A DNA stretch of 64,000 nucleotides, taken from assembly GCF_001179845.1 (NCBI RefSeq), contig NZ_CVSB01000045.1:55001-119000 (forward strand). Direction: 5' to 3'. The notes beneath the pieces were generated by a model. That model was not told where the DNA came from, searched no databases, and worked only from the letters and a program-made list of their open reading frames with translations. The stretch is from Candidatus Pelagibacter communis. GTDB taxonomy: Bacteria > Pseudomonadota > Alphaproteobacteria > Pelagibacterales > Pelagibacteraceae. Of the stretch, positions 8,660 through 17,415 are shown piece by piece. The position numbers were made by a program, and so were the translations under genes. Each line of letters opens with the position of its first letter. The first letter of the stretch is position 1.

Positions 8660-10433
8660 ACTCATATTTATTTTAACACCAAAGGAACGGAAAAGTGCAT
8701 CATTTTTATTATTGATGATTTTATTGATGGCATTGATTGATGTGATTGGTGTGGCTTCTATTTTGCCATTTATGTCAGTTCTTGTTAATCCAAGTCTTAT
8801 TGAAACAAATTTTATTTTAATTAAAATGTTTGAATTTTTTAAGAGTTTTGGAATAGAAAATAAGGAACAATTTCTATTTCTTCTTGGTACCATAGTATTT
8901 GTTATACTAATAACTTCACTTATTTTTAAAGCCATCACAACCTACTTCCAGATAAGATTTAAAGAAATGGTACAATATAGTCTTAGCAAACGTTTGGTGG
9001 AAAAATATTTACATCAACCTTACGAATGGTTTTTGAGCAATCATACTGCTGAAGCAGGAAAGACAATTTTATCAGAAGTATCCAATGTATGTTCATCAGG
9101 TATTAGACCATTATTTGAACTTATTTCTAGAGCTATAGTTTCAATTTTAATTATCATTTTATTATTTTTAACTGATCCAAAACTAACCCTTGGGGTTGGT
9201 TTTCTAATTGGAGGAATTTATTATCTTATTTTCTTTTTCTCAAAAAAATATCTTAATTTAATTGGAGAGGAAAACTTGCAACAAAATCATCTACGTTATA
9301 AATCAATAATAGATGCGTTTGGTGCTTCTAAAGAAGTTAAAGTTAGAGGATTAGAGAAAAATTTTATCAAAAATTTCTCTGTACCATCAAAAATCTTTGC
9401 AGTAAATAAGGCTTTTGTTGGACTTGTTAGTTTATTGCCACGATATATTCTTGAAGCAACAGCTTTTGGAGGAATTATATTAATAATTCTTTATAAAATG
9501 TCTCAGTCAGGAACTTTTAGTACAGCTTTACCAATAATAAGTTTGTATGTATTCGCTGGTTATCGATTAATGCCAGCAGCTCAAAATATTTATGCATCCT
9601 TTTCTCAAATTACCTTTACTGGTCCTTCGATTGAAAAGTTATATACTGACATTAACAATCTAAATCCAATAGATTTAGATCAAGATGAAAGTGTCTTACC
9701 TTTGAATAAAAAAATTTCTCTAAAAAATATTTGCTACAGCTATCCCAATGCATCTAGAACGGCATTAAAAAATATTAGCTTAAATATATCTGTAAAAAAT
9801 ACTATAGGTCTTGTAGGCGCTACTGGAAGTGGCAAAACAACAATTGTTGATATAATTTTAGGATTATTAGAAGCTCAAAAAGGAAATTTAGAAATAGATG
9901 GAAAAATTATAAATAAACAAAACACTAAATCTTGGCAACGTTCTATTGGTTATGTCCCTCAACAAATTTATCTTTCAGATGATACTATTGCAGCAAATAT
10001 TGCTTTTGGACAAGAGCCAAAAGATATTAACGATGAAGAAATTCAAAAAGTTTCTAAAATTGCAAATTTACATGAGTTCATAATGAATGAATTACCAAAT
10101 CAATACCAAACTATTATTGGGGAGAGAGGTGTTAGATTGTCAGGCGGTCAACGTCAAAGAATTGGAATTGCAAGAGCACTATATTTTAATCCTCAAGTAT
10201 TAATTTTAGATGAAGCAACTAGTGCATTAGACAATCTTACTGAAAAACATGTTATGGATGCAGTAAATAATCTTAGTAAACATAAAACAATCATAATGAT
10301 TGCACATCGTTTAAGTACAGTCAAAAATTGTGATAAAATTTTTTTATTTGAAAAAGGAGAATTAAAAAATGAAGGCACATTCGACGAGTTAATCAATAAG
10401 AATGAAAATTTTAAGAAATCTGTTATCAATTGA
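8643..10433 (+). CDS. ABC transporter, fused permease-ATPase (PglK/MsbA-like glycan flippase)
   Basis: In this 596-residue half-transporter, residues 1-330 hold about six membrane helices with the PglK-like opening GVASILPFMSVL. The ATPase domain has Walker A GATGSGKTT at 392-400, signature LSGGQRQR at 499-506, Walker B LILDEATSALD and the H-loop AHRLSTV. It likely works as a homodimer in the inner membrane. In a glycan cluster with a WecA-like priming enzyme, the best inference is flipping of a lipid-linked oligosaccharide to the periplasm; export of lipid A or another lipid is possible. Codons are less AT-biased than most of the island (20 G/C of 60 at 9001-9060), matching the epimerase gene. 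Confidence 0.88.
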   Translation: MTILGKLIFILTPKERKSASFLLLMILLMALIDVIGVASILPFMSVLVNPSLIETNFILIKMFEFFKSFGIENKEQFLFLLGTIVFVILITSLIFKAITTYFQIRFKEMVQYSLSKRLVEKYLHQPYEWFLSNHTAEAGKTILSEVSNVCSSGIRPLFELISRAIVSILIIILLFLTDPKLTLGVGFLIGGIYYLIFFFSKKYLNLIGEENLQQNHLRYKSIIDAFGASKEVKVRGLEKNFIKNFSVPSKIFAVNKAFVGLVSLLPRYILEATAFGGIILIILYKMSQSGTFSTALPIISLYVFAGYRLMPAAQNIYASFSQITFTGPSIEKLYTDINNLNPIDLDQDESVLPLNKKISLKNICYSYPNASRTALKNISLNISVKNTIGLVGATGSGKTTIVDIILGLLEAQKGNLEIDGKIINKQNTKSWQRSIGYVPQQIYLSDDTIAANIAFGQEPKDINDEEIQKVSKIANLHEFIMNELPNQYQTIIGERGVRLSGGQRQRIGIARALYFNPQVLILDEATSALDNLTEKHVMDAVNNLSKHKTIIMIAHRLSTVKNCDKIFLFEKGELKNEGTFDELINKNENFKKSVIN

Positions 10434-10592
10434 TTAAAAAATTTCAAAAGCTTATGATTAAGTTATAATTGTAAGAAACTTTGATAAGTATGATTGCAAT
10501 TTTCTTAAAAAAATTTTAGATATGTTTTTGATATCAAAGGAGTTTTTTTAAGAAATAATAGTTTCAAAAAATATAATACAAGTTTAATTTTT
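10434..10592 (+). other. Intergenic 159 bp with palindrome and candidate -10 box
   Basis: No gene is visible here. The stretch contains the 12-bp palindrome TTTGATATCAAA (10527-10538), followed at once by a purine-rich AAAGGAG not linked to any useful start codon, and a TATAAT at 10572-10577 that could be the -10 element for the downstream glycosyltransferase at 10593. No good -35 is spaced correctly, so the promoter call is weak. Confidence 0.25.
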
Positions 10593-11372
10593 ATGAAAAA
10601 ATTACCTTATGTCACAATTATCATTCCATACAAAAATAATCTAGAATATTTGTTTATTGCACTGAAATCTATCTTCAAACAATCTTATAAAAACTTTAAG
10701 ATTTTAATCGTATATGATGATGAAGATAAATCTGATTTATTTAAAATTAAAAAATTTTTTAAGAACACTTTGTTTAAAAGAAAGATATCTTATAAAATAA
10801 TAGTCAATAAGCATAGTTTAGGTGCTGGATATGCAAGAAATGTTGGCATAAAAAAAAGTAATACCAAATATTTGGCCTTTTTAGACTCCGATGATATTTG
10901 GGATAAAAATAAACTAAATATTCAAATTAATTTTATGGAAAAAAATAATATTTTATTTTCTCACACTTCTTACCACGTAATTAATTCAAATAATAAAATT
11001 ATTTCATCTAGATCTGCAAGGAATGAAATTATATTTAAGGATCTAATTAAATCATGTGATATAGGTTTATCGACAGTAATTGTGAGTTCAAGTTTACTTG
11101 GCAAAGATAAACTTATTTTTCCACGAATAAAAACTAAAGAGGATTATGTTTTATGGTTACAAATAGTAAAAAAAATTAAAACTATAAGAGGACTTAATAT
11201 TAAACTTACTTACTATCGTAAAACAAAAAACTCACTTTCATCAGATAAATTGCTTAGCTTAATTAATGGATACAAAGTTTATAGAAATTATATGAATTAT
11301 GGATTGATTAAATCATTATTTTATTTATTTATCTTATCTATAAATTCTCTAAAAAAGACGATTATAAATTAA
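10593..11372 (+). CDS. Glycosyltransferase family 2
   Basis: The 259-residue GT-A protein opens with VTIIIPYKNNLEYL and carries the metal-binding DSDD at 98-101, followed by IWDKNKL as in many inverting GT2 enzymes. It transfers a sugar from a nucleotide donor to a growing glycan on the cytoplasmic face. There is no clear transmembrane anchor, though the last 30 residues are hydrophobic and could associate with the membrane. It is convergent with the WecA-like gene, with only 8 bp between stop codons and no terminator. Donor and acceptor are unknown. Confidence 0.88.
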   Translation: MKKLPYVTIIIPYKNNLEYLFIALKSIFKQSYKNFKILIVYDDEDKSDLFKIKKFFKNTLFKRKISYKIIVNKHSLGAGYARNVGIKKSNTKYLAFLDSDDIWDKNKLNIQINFMEKNNILFSHTSYHVINSNNKIISSRSARNEIIFKDLIKSCDIGLSTVIVSSSLLGKDKLIFPRIKTKEDYVLWLQIVKKIKTIRGLNIKLTYYRKTKNSLSSDKLLSLINGYKVYRNYMNYGLIKSLFYLFILSINSLKKTIIN

Positions 11373-11380
11373 AATTAAAC

Positions 11381-12376
11381 TCAATTATTATATTTTTTAA
11401 TTGTAAGCAATCTTAATACAAAGAATATAGCAAAGCCTATTATAAAAATACTTAACGATAACAATTTAGAAATTTCACTTATTTTATAACCAAGAAAAAT
11501 AATTAAAGAATTAACTAATAAAAATAAAATTATAGATAACAATCTATTTCCATGTAATATTTTATACATTATATGATGCAAGTGAGTATTGTCTGGTTCA
11601 AAGATAGATTTTTTGTTTATTAATCTATTAATACTTACAAAAAGAAAATCATAAACTGGGTACCACAATGGCCAAATTAAAATTGCTGGGTGAATATTGA
11701 AGCTGTTGTAAAGCTCAATAGTCGTAAAACTTATAAAAAAACCAATAAATAAACTACCAGAGTCTCCACTAAAAACTTTAAATTTATTTTTTGAGGGGAG
11801 TAAATTTAAAATTAGATTTAAAAAACCTGCTATTGCAAAAAATTTTAACAAGTTTTTTGTTTCTATGTCATCAATTAAAAAAATATAATATAGAAGACAA
11901 CTTAAAAAAAAGGTCAAAAGTAAACCATCTATTCCATCAATATAATTTGTAGCATTAATTAGTAATCCAATTGCTAGTAACAAAAATGGAATTTTAAATT
12001 TTCCTAATTCTATATTTCCTAAGTATTCATATTGACCTAAGTCACTAATAGATATTCCATTAAAAATTAAATAAATAGATGGAATTATTATCAATACAAT
12101 TTTGGATGAAGGGCTTAAATTTATCCTATCATCTACAAAACCTGTTAAACAAACAAAAAAACCTATTGATACGATGAATTCTATATTATAGTTCAGCTCA
12201 CTTAAAGATATTATGCTTAAAAAAAATAAATAAATAATTAATCCACCAGTATTTATGGTTGGTGTTCTATGAATTCCTCTTTTGTTGGGTTTATCAAAAT
12301 AGCCTAAATATATTGATAGAAATATAGTACTCGAACAAATTAAAATATATATTGTGAGAAATTTTAGAATTAACAT
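11381..12376 (-). CDS. WecA/MraY-family undecaprenyl-phosphate sugar-1-phosphate transferase
   Basis: A 331-residue polytopic membrane protein of the polyprenyl-phosphate N-acetylhexosamine-1-phosphate transferase family. Visible family marks are the DD pair at 82-83 (FVDDRINLSPSSK), the NATNYIDGIDGL motif at 141-152 and the cytoplasmic HLHH segment near residue 270. These bind Mg2+ and the nucleotide sugar. The protein has roughly ten membrane helices. It would start glycan assembly by moving a sugar-1-phosphate onto undecaprenyl phosphate. It diverges from gmd across 103 bp, which must hold both promoters. It may act on UDP-GlcNAc or another UDP-HexNAc; the sequence alone does not decide. 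Confidence 0.9.
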   Translation of the reverse strand: MLILKFLTIYILICSSTIFLSIYLGYFDKPNKRGIHRTPTINTGGLIIYLFFLSIISLSELNYNIEFIVSIGFFVCLTGFVDDRINLSPSSKIVLIIIPSIYLIFNGISISDLGQYEYLGNIELGKFKIPFLLLAIGLLINATNYIDGIDGLLLTFFLSCLLYYIFLIDDIETKNLLKFFAIAGFLNLILNLLPSKNKFKVFSGDSGSLFIGFFISFTTIELYNSFNIHPAILIWPLWYPVYDFLFVSINRLINKKSIFEPDNTHLHHIMYKILHGNRLLSIILFLLVNSLIIFLGYKISEISKLLSLSIFIIGFAIFFVLRLLTIKKYNN

Positions 12377-12479
12377 TTTTTATTTAATAATCGACTAATC
12401 TTAAAAATAAAAATTTTATAACATCTGTTTATAGTGTATTAGTTTTATCTATTAATAATTAAATAAAATATATTATAAA

Positions 12480-13523
12480 ATGAATAAAAAAGCTCTTATA
12501 ACAGGAATAACTGGCCAAGATGGTTCATATTTAGCTGAATATTTGTTAGATAAAGGTTATATAGTTCACGGAATTAAGAGAAAGTCTTCATCGTTCAATA
12601 CAAGCAGGATAGATCACATATATAAAGATTCACATTTATCTTCTAATTTATTTCTACATTATGGAGATTTGACCGATGCAAGTAGCTTAGTAAATGTATT
12701 AAATAAAATTAAACCTAATGAGATATATAATTTAGCTGCTCAAAGTCACGTTGGACATTCATTTGAAATACCAGAGTATACTTCTGAGGTAACAGGCCTA
12801 GGCACTTTAAGAGTTTTAGAGGCAATGAGATTTTTAAATTTAAAAAAAACTAAATTTTATCAAGCTAGTACCTCAGAACTATTTGGACAAAAACCTAATA
12901 GATCAAACTCATTTAATGAAAATTCAATTATGATTCCTAAATCGCCTTATGGTGTTTCAAAACTTTATTCATATTGGATAACGAAAGTTTATAGAGAAGC
13001 ATATAATTTTTATGCCTGTAATGGAATTTTATTCAATCATGAAAGTCCTAGGAGAGGCGAAACTTTTGTTACGAGAAAAATTACAATGTTTTTTGCTAAA
13101 AAAATATTAGGATCTAAAGAAATTTTATATTTAGGAAATTTAAATGCAAAGAGAGACTGGGGTCACGCAAAAGATTATACAGAGATGCAATGGAAAATTT
13201 TACAACAATCAAAACCTGATGATTATGTAATTGCTACTGGCAAAACAACAAGCATAAGAGAATTTGTTAATTTATGCTGTAAGTATCTGAAATTAAAGAT
13301 TTTATGGAGTGGAAAAGGAATTAAAGAAAAAGCATACTTAATTAAAAATGGTAAAAAGGAACTGATTATTAAAATTGATAAAAAGTATTATAGACCTTTA
13401 GAAATAGATTATTTAAAAGGTAATCCAAAAAAGGCTTTAAAAAAATTAAATTATAAATTGAAACATAGTTTAAAAGATTTAGTGAAAGAGATGATTGACT
13501 CTGATATTAAACTGCTGAAATAA
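12480..13523 (+). CDS. gmd: GDP-mannose 4,6-dehydratase
   Basis: This 347-residue extended SDR converts GDP-mannose to GDP-4-keto-6-deoxymannose, the first step to GDP-L-fucose. It shows GITGQDGSYLAEYL at 9-22, the catalytic triad region TSELFG (131-136) and Y157-x3-K161 in SPYGVSK, plus the substrate loop HESPRRGETFVTRKI, all typical of Gmd. Length matches the family. It is followed two bases later by fcl, forming a complete two-enzyme GDP-fucose module. The region near residues 275-305 (KEKAYLIKNGKKELI) is lysine-rich but in the usual position of the C-terminal substrate domain. Confidence 0.95.
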   Translation: MNKKALITGITGQDGSYLAEYLLDKGYIVHGIKRKSSSFNTSRIDHIYKDSHLSSNLFLHYGDLTDASSLVNVLNKIKPNEIYNLAAQSHVGHSFEIPEYTSEVTGLGTLRVLEAMRFLNLKKTKFYQASTSELFGQKPNRSNSFNENSIMIPKSPYGVSKLYSYWITKVYREAYNFYACNGILFNHESPRRGETFVTRKITMFFAKKILGSKEILYLGNLNAKRDWGHAKDYTEMQWKILQQSKPDDYVIATGKTTSIREFVNLCCKYLKLKILWSGKGIKEKAYLIKNGKKELIIKIDKKYYRPLEIDYLKGNPKKALKKLNYKLKHSLKDLVKEMIDSDIKLLK

Positions 13524-13525
13524 AA

Positions 13526-14470
13526 GTGAAGAAATCTGATAATATTTTTATTGCTGGTCACAAGGGCCTTGTGGGAAATGCGGTTTATAAATTACTGCAA
13601 AGAAAAGGTTTTAAAAATTTAATTACTATCGATAAAAAAAAAATTGACTTGAGAAACTCAACTTTAGTAGACAATTTTTTCAAAAACAAGAATATTGATT
13701 ATATGGTAATGGCTGCTGCAAAAGCAGGAGGTATAATTGCTAATAGTTCAAATCAAAAAGATTTTTTTTTAGACAATATAGAAATCCAAAATTCATTACT
13801 TAAACTTGCATTAAAAAAAAAAATAAAAAGAACAATATATTTAGGTACCTCTTGTATTTATCCAAAATTTTCTAAAGTACCTATAAAAGAAGAAAGCTTA
13901 TTAGCTGGTAATTTAGAAAAAACTAATCAGTGTTATGCTATTGCAAAAATAGCTGGTATTAAGTTATGTGAAGCTTTGTTTGAAGATTATAATTTAGATA
14001 TAGTATGCTTAATGCCAACCAATGTTTATGGAGACAATGATAATTTTAACAAAGTTACTGGCCATGTAATTCCAGCTATAATATCTAAAATCGAGGAAGC
14101 AAAAAAATCTAACAAAAAAAGCGTTAAACTACTTGGCACAGGCAAACCATTAAGAGAATTTATACACACCGAGGATTTGGCTGAATCAATTGTAAAATGT
14201 TTATTTATAAGTAAAAAAGTTTTAAAAAAAAAATATAAATTTAAGCTTCCAGTGATAAATGTTGGCACAAATGACGAAATATCAATTAAAAATTTATCAA
14301 AATTAATTGCAAAGTTTGCAAGATATAAAGGTAAGATAGAATTTGACCATAAATCTCCAGATGGAACTTATAGAAAAGGACTTAATTCAAGTAAAATGAG
14401 AGATCTTGGTTGGTATCCACGAATTAAACTAAAGGATGGTTTAAAAAAAGTTATTGAAAAAAGGTTATAA
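13526..14470 (+). CDS. fcl: GDP-L-fucose synthase
   Basis: The 314-residue SDR has GHKGLVGNAV at 11-20, the characteristic LGTSCIYPK segment near 106-114 and catalytic Y137-x3-K141. The family performs 3,5-epimerisation and NADPH-dependent 4-reduction of GDP-4-keto-6-deoxymannose to GDP-L-fucose. The GTG start at 13526 is two bases past the gmd stop, so the pair is surely one operon. It is convergent with a minus-strand glycosyltransferase, with 8 bp between stops. No key residue is missing. The fucose is presumably used by one of the glycosyltransferases in this island. Confidence 0.95.
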   Translation: MKKSDNIFIAGHKGLVGNAVYKLLQRKGFKNLITIDKKKIDLRNSTLVDNFFKNKNIDYMVMAAAKAGGIIANSSNQKDFFLDNIEIQNSLLKLALKKKIKRTIYLGTSCIYPKFSKVPIKEESLLAGNLEKTNQCYAIAKIAGIKLCEALFEDYNLDIVCLMPTNVYGDNDNFNKVTGHVIPAIISKIEEAKKSNKKSVKLLGTGKPLREFIHTEDLAESIVKCLFISKKVLKKKYKFKLPVINVGTNDEISIKNLSKLIAKFARYKGKIEFDHKSPDGTYRKGLNSSKMRDLGWYPRIKLKDGLKKVIEKRL

Positions 14471-14478
14471 GTTATCGT

Positions 14479-15159
14479 CTACTTTTTTTGAAAAACCTTA
14501 AAATAAAAAAATAATTTTAGCATTTCAATTAAAATCAGAAAGCCATCTCTAAAAGCATTTACCTTTTTTTTTCCAGCTATTCTTTTTTTTTCATATGAAG
14601 GTAAGCACTTATATTTCATCAAGGATATTTGCATTTTAATTGGTAATTCAACACAAAATCTAAAATCATTAGATTTAATTTGTAAAGATTTAAAAGAAGA
14701 TGTTCTTCCCATAAGATATGTATATAAAATATCACTTATTTTTAGGGAAAATAATATATTGCCAAGTTTAGAAAAAAACTTATTTCCAATATAAGTTATT
14801 ATTGTATCGTCTTCACTACCTGCTCCAGTTTCGTATCTTGTAGTATAAACAAAGTCATTTTCCTTAAGTAGCTCATACATTTTAAACAGATCCATATGTT
14901 CAAATGATCCATCAGCATTAAAAATACAAAAATACTTTGTTTTGCAGTCATTAATAGCTTCCTTTAGTGAGTTACCATACCCCTTTCCTGATTGATAGAA
15001 TATTTCAATATTTTTATCATTAATAGAATCTATTGTTGCTTGATCATCAGTTTGAAGAGAAACTTTGATCTTACAAGTTAAATTTTTTAAACTATCAAGT
15101 ACTTGAGGCAAAGAATCACTTTCATCTTTAGCTGGAATAATTAAAGTAAGATCATTCAT
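14479..15159 (-). CDS. DPM1-like family 2 glycosyltransferase
   Basis: A 226-residue GT-A protein with LTLIIPAKDESDSLPQVL at the N-terminus, GKGYGNSLKEAI at about 78-89, the NADGS acid motif near 101-105 and a late KKRIAGKKKV that resembles the R-G-SK end of dolichol-phosphate-mannose synthase-like enzymes. Such enzymes load a sugar on polyprenyl phosphate. It has no obvious membrane helix except a hydrophobic stretch near the C-terminus. It lies 8 bp downstream of a multi-membrane GT-C-like gene on the same strand, which would use such a lipid donor. The substrate assignment is inferred from these resemblances. Confidence 0.8.
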   Translation of the reverse strand: MNDLTLIIPAKDESDSLPQVLDSLKNLTCKIKVSLQTDDQATIDSINDKNIEIFYQSGKGYGNSLKEAINDCKTKYFCIFNADGSFEHMDLFKMYELLKENDFVYTTRYETGAGSEDDTIITYIGNKFFSKLGNILFSLKISDILYTYLMGRTSSFKSLQIKSNDFRFCVELPIKMQISLMKYKCLPSYEKKRIAGKKKVNAFRDGFLILIEMLKLFFYFKVFQKK

Positions 15160-15167
15160 TATTGTTA

Positions 15168-16421
15168 TTAAACTAATATATTTCTTATCATAATATTTGA
15201 TATTAGATAAATAGAAAAATACAAATAGCTTATATTTAAAGTTTTTAAATTTAAATTATTTTGATTAATAGCACCTTTAAACAATAATACTAATAAAAAT
15301 AGAATTGTAGGACTGAAATTTGCTTGCCATAAAGTTAATTGTGGATGAGAAAAAATTAAACATAAAAAAAGTATAAAATTTGAGGAGTTTAATTTAAAAA
15401 TTTCTAATAGGTAAAGATATGTAAAATAACTTAGAATAAATAGAAGAATATTATTCTTAAATAGTAAATTTGAAAGGTTATAAAAAAAGCCACCACCAGA
15501 GTTTGTATATTCATATGATAATGAAAAATCAAAAAAGTAAATTATTATCAAAAAAATTAAGCTGGTAAAAATAAATTTAAAAGTTAATTTTGAAAAATCA
15601 AATTTAACTTTATTTAAATTTATCAATATAAAAGGAAATAAATAAAATAAGAATATTGAAATAATCAGTATTATTTTATTTGACAAATTTTCTAAAGAAA
15701 AAGAATTATAACTCAAATCATGAATATTATTATTAAAAATAAAGTTTACATCTAGATAAAACAAATAAAGAAAAAAAGGTAAGGATAAAATTGTATTAAG
15801 TAAGGAAATTATTAATATTTTTTTACTAAATGGAAATTTTTTTGAAAATTGCATATAAAAATAAATTACAAAAACCCCAAAATTGGGGCTACTGTAAGCC
15901 GCAAGAGCTAAAAAAAAAGTATTTAAAAGAGCATTTTTAAAAGGTCTTACATTTGTTGTAAATTTTAAGTAATAAAATATTGCAATAATAAAAAACAGAA
16001 TGCCTAGAAGATGGGGATCAGTCCAAATAGAATATGATCTAAATGTTGGAAATAGTAATATGATTGACGCTAATAATTTTAGATTATCTTTTGAAACGTC
16101 TCTAAATTTTATTTTAAGACATTTATAAAAATAGATGGGAATTAATAAGTAGACGTGTAAGAAAAATATTCTTCTCCCTAGTTCTCCAAAGTCAAATACA
16201 ATTGAACCTAATATATATAAAAATGGTGATTGTCTATGACCCAAATCATTATAATTTAATAAATTGAATAAAAAGTCATTATGAAATTTTTCATTAAGAT
16301 ACTTAAGAGCCTGATAATCAGTAAATGCAGCACCTAAAGAGTCTTCTCCATAATAGAATCCAGCTATTAACGAAAAATATAATAATAATATAAAAATAAA
16401 TATTTTTTTTTTTAGTATCAT
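15168..16421 (-). CDS. Polytopic membrane protein, GT-C-like glycosyltransferase or polymerase candidate
   Basis: This 417-residue protein has about ten hydrophobic helices. After the first helix comes a ~45-residue loop containing TDYQALKYL and then GHRQSPFLYILG, which resembles the first periplasmic loop of GT-C enzymes (acidic residue, later an H-x-P segment). I do not recognise a specific family. It is upstream of, and co-oriented with, the DPM1-like gene, 8 bp apart. It could use polyprenyl-phosphate sugars in the periplasm, or could be a Wzy-like polymerase. It is the only large integral membrane protein in the island other than the flippase and the WecA-like enzyme. Confidence 0.6.
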   Translation of the reverse strand: MILKKKIFIFILLLYFSLIAGFYYGEDSLGAAFTDYQALKYLNEKFHNDFLFNLLNYNDLGHRQSPFLYILGSIVFDFGELGRRIFFLHVYLLIPIYFYKCLKIKFRDVSKDNLKLLASIILLFPTFRSYSIWTDPHLLGILFFIIAIFYYLKFTTNVRPFKNALLNTFFLALAAYSSPNFGVFVIYFYMQFSKKFPFSKKILIISLLNTILSLPFFLYLFYLDVNFIFNNNIHDLSYNSFSLENLSNKIILIISIFLFYLFPFILINLNKVKFDFSKLTFKFIFTSLIFLIIIYFFDFSLSYEYTNSGGGFFYNLSNLLFKNNILLFILSYFTYLYLLEIFKLNSSNFILFLCLIFSHPQLTLWQANFSPTILFLLVLLFKGAINQNNLNLKTLNISYLYFSIYLISNIMIRNILV

Positions 16422-16483
16422 TTATAAAATTTATAAATCAAAAAAAAAATATTAATAGAATATTTATCGATGGTAATTGATTA

Positions 16484-16579
16484 ATGTTGTTTTTAAAAAT
16501 ATATAGTTGTTTAGTTAATTTTATTTATTTTGATGAAAGAACAAATAGATATTTAAAAGCAAAAGATAATAACAATTAA
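16484..16579 (+). CDS. Possible 31-residue small ORF, unrecognised
   Basis: Within the 182-bp gap between divergent genes an ATG at 16484 opens 31 codons that end in TAA at 16577-16579, 24 bases before the next glycosyltransferase. The product has a hydrophobic first half and a charged second half (DERTNRYLKAKDNNN). No family is recognised and no Shine-Dalgarno is seen. It may be a leader peptide, a gene remnant or chance; the same gap must also hold promoters for both flanking genes. Confidence 0.15.
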   Translation: MLFLKIYSCLVNFIYFDERTNRYLKAKDNNN

Positions 16580-16603
16580 TAATGATTTGAAAAACTTTGT
16601 CTG

Positions 16604-17380
16604 ATGAAAAAAAATTTTGTTTCAATTTTAATTACAAATTTTAATAAAGGTAAATATTTAGAAAAAACGATTAATTCTTGCTTAATTCAAGAGTATAAAA
16701 ATAAAGAAATATTAGTTTTTGATGATTGTTCTACAGATAATTCGTTGAAAATTTTGAAAAAATTTAAAAACATTACAGTAGTAAAAAATAAAATTAAAAA
16801 ATTTAAAAGCTCTCCTCTCAATCAAATTCATGGTGTATGTCAACTTTTCAAAATATCAAAAGGAAATCTTATTTTTTTACTAGATAGCGATGATCAATTT
16901 AAAAAAAATAAGATAATTGAGATTAACAAAATTTTTCAACGAAATGAAAAAATAAATTTCATTCAAGATACTCCATTTGAATCTTTTAAAAAAAAAAAAA
17001 AATTATTAAAAAAAAAACAACATTTTTTTTCAATTTGGCCAAGTTTTTATCCTACTAGCTGTATTGTATTTAGAAGAAATCTTTTTGTTAATTTTTTAAA
17101 AGTTATAGAAAAAAATAAATTTTCTAATCTTGAAATTGACGCAAGATTATCAATTTATGCTCATATAAAAAAACAATTTTTTATTACAAAAAAATGTTTA
17201 ACCATTTATAATTTTGATGAAACTGGAATTTCATCAAAATACAAAAAGTTTAGTAAATATTGGTGGAAAAAAAGAAACGAAGCCTTTACTTACATGATAT
17301 TTTTGATGAAAAAATTTAATATTAAATTATATCTTGGTCCAGATTATTATTTAACAAAAATAATTAATTTATTCATATAA
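16604..17380 (+). CDS. Glycosyltransferase family 2 with long poly-A tracts
   Basis: The 258-residue GT-A protein begins FVSILITNFNKGKYLEKTI and has DDCSTDN at 40-46 and the metal-binding DSDD at 94-97. It is a cytosolic sugar transferase of unknown specificity. The coding strand carries a run of 15 A at 16988-17002 and another of 10 A at 17008-17017, encoding a lysine-rich patch near residues 128-140. Both runs are in frame in this sequence. Such tracts are prone to replication or transcription slippage, so the gene could be phase-variable, or the run could hide an assembly error. It is followed by an SDR gene 35 bp downstream. Confidence 0.85.
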   Translation: MKKNFVSILITNFNKGKYLEKTINSCLIQEYKNKEILVFDDCSTDNSLKILKKFKNITVVKNKIKKFKSSPLNQIHGVCQLFKISKGNLIFLLDSDDQFKKNKIIEINKIFQRNEKINFIQDTPFESFKKKKKLLKKKQHFFSIWPSFYPTSCIVFRRNLFVNFLKVIEKNKFSNLEIDARLSIYAHIKKQFFITKKCLTIYNFDETGISSKYKKFSKYWWKKRNEAFTYMIFLMKKFNIKLYLGPDYYLTKIINLFI

Positions 17381-17415
17381 ATATATGTTACAAAACTAAA
17401 AACTAAAAAAATAAT

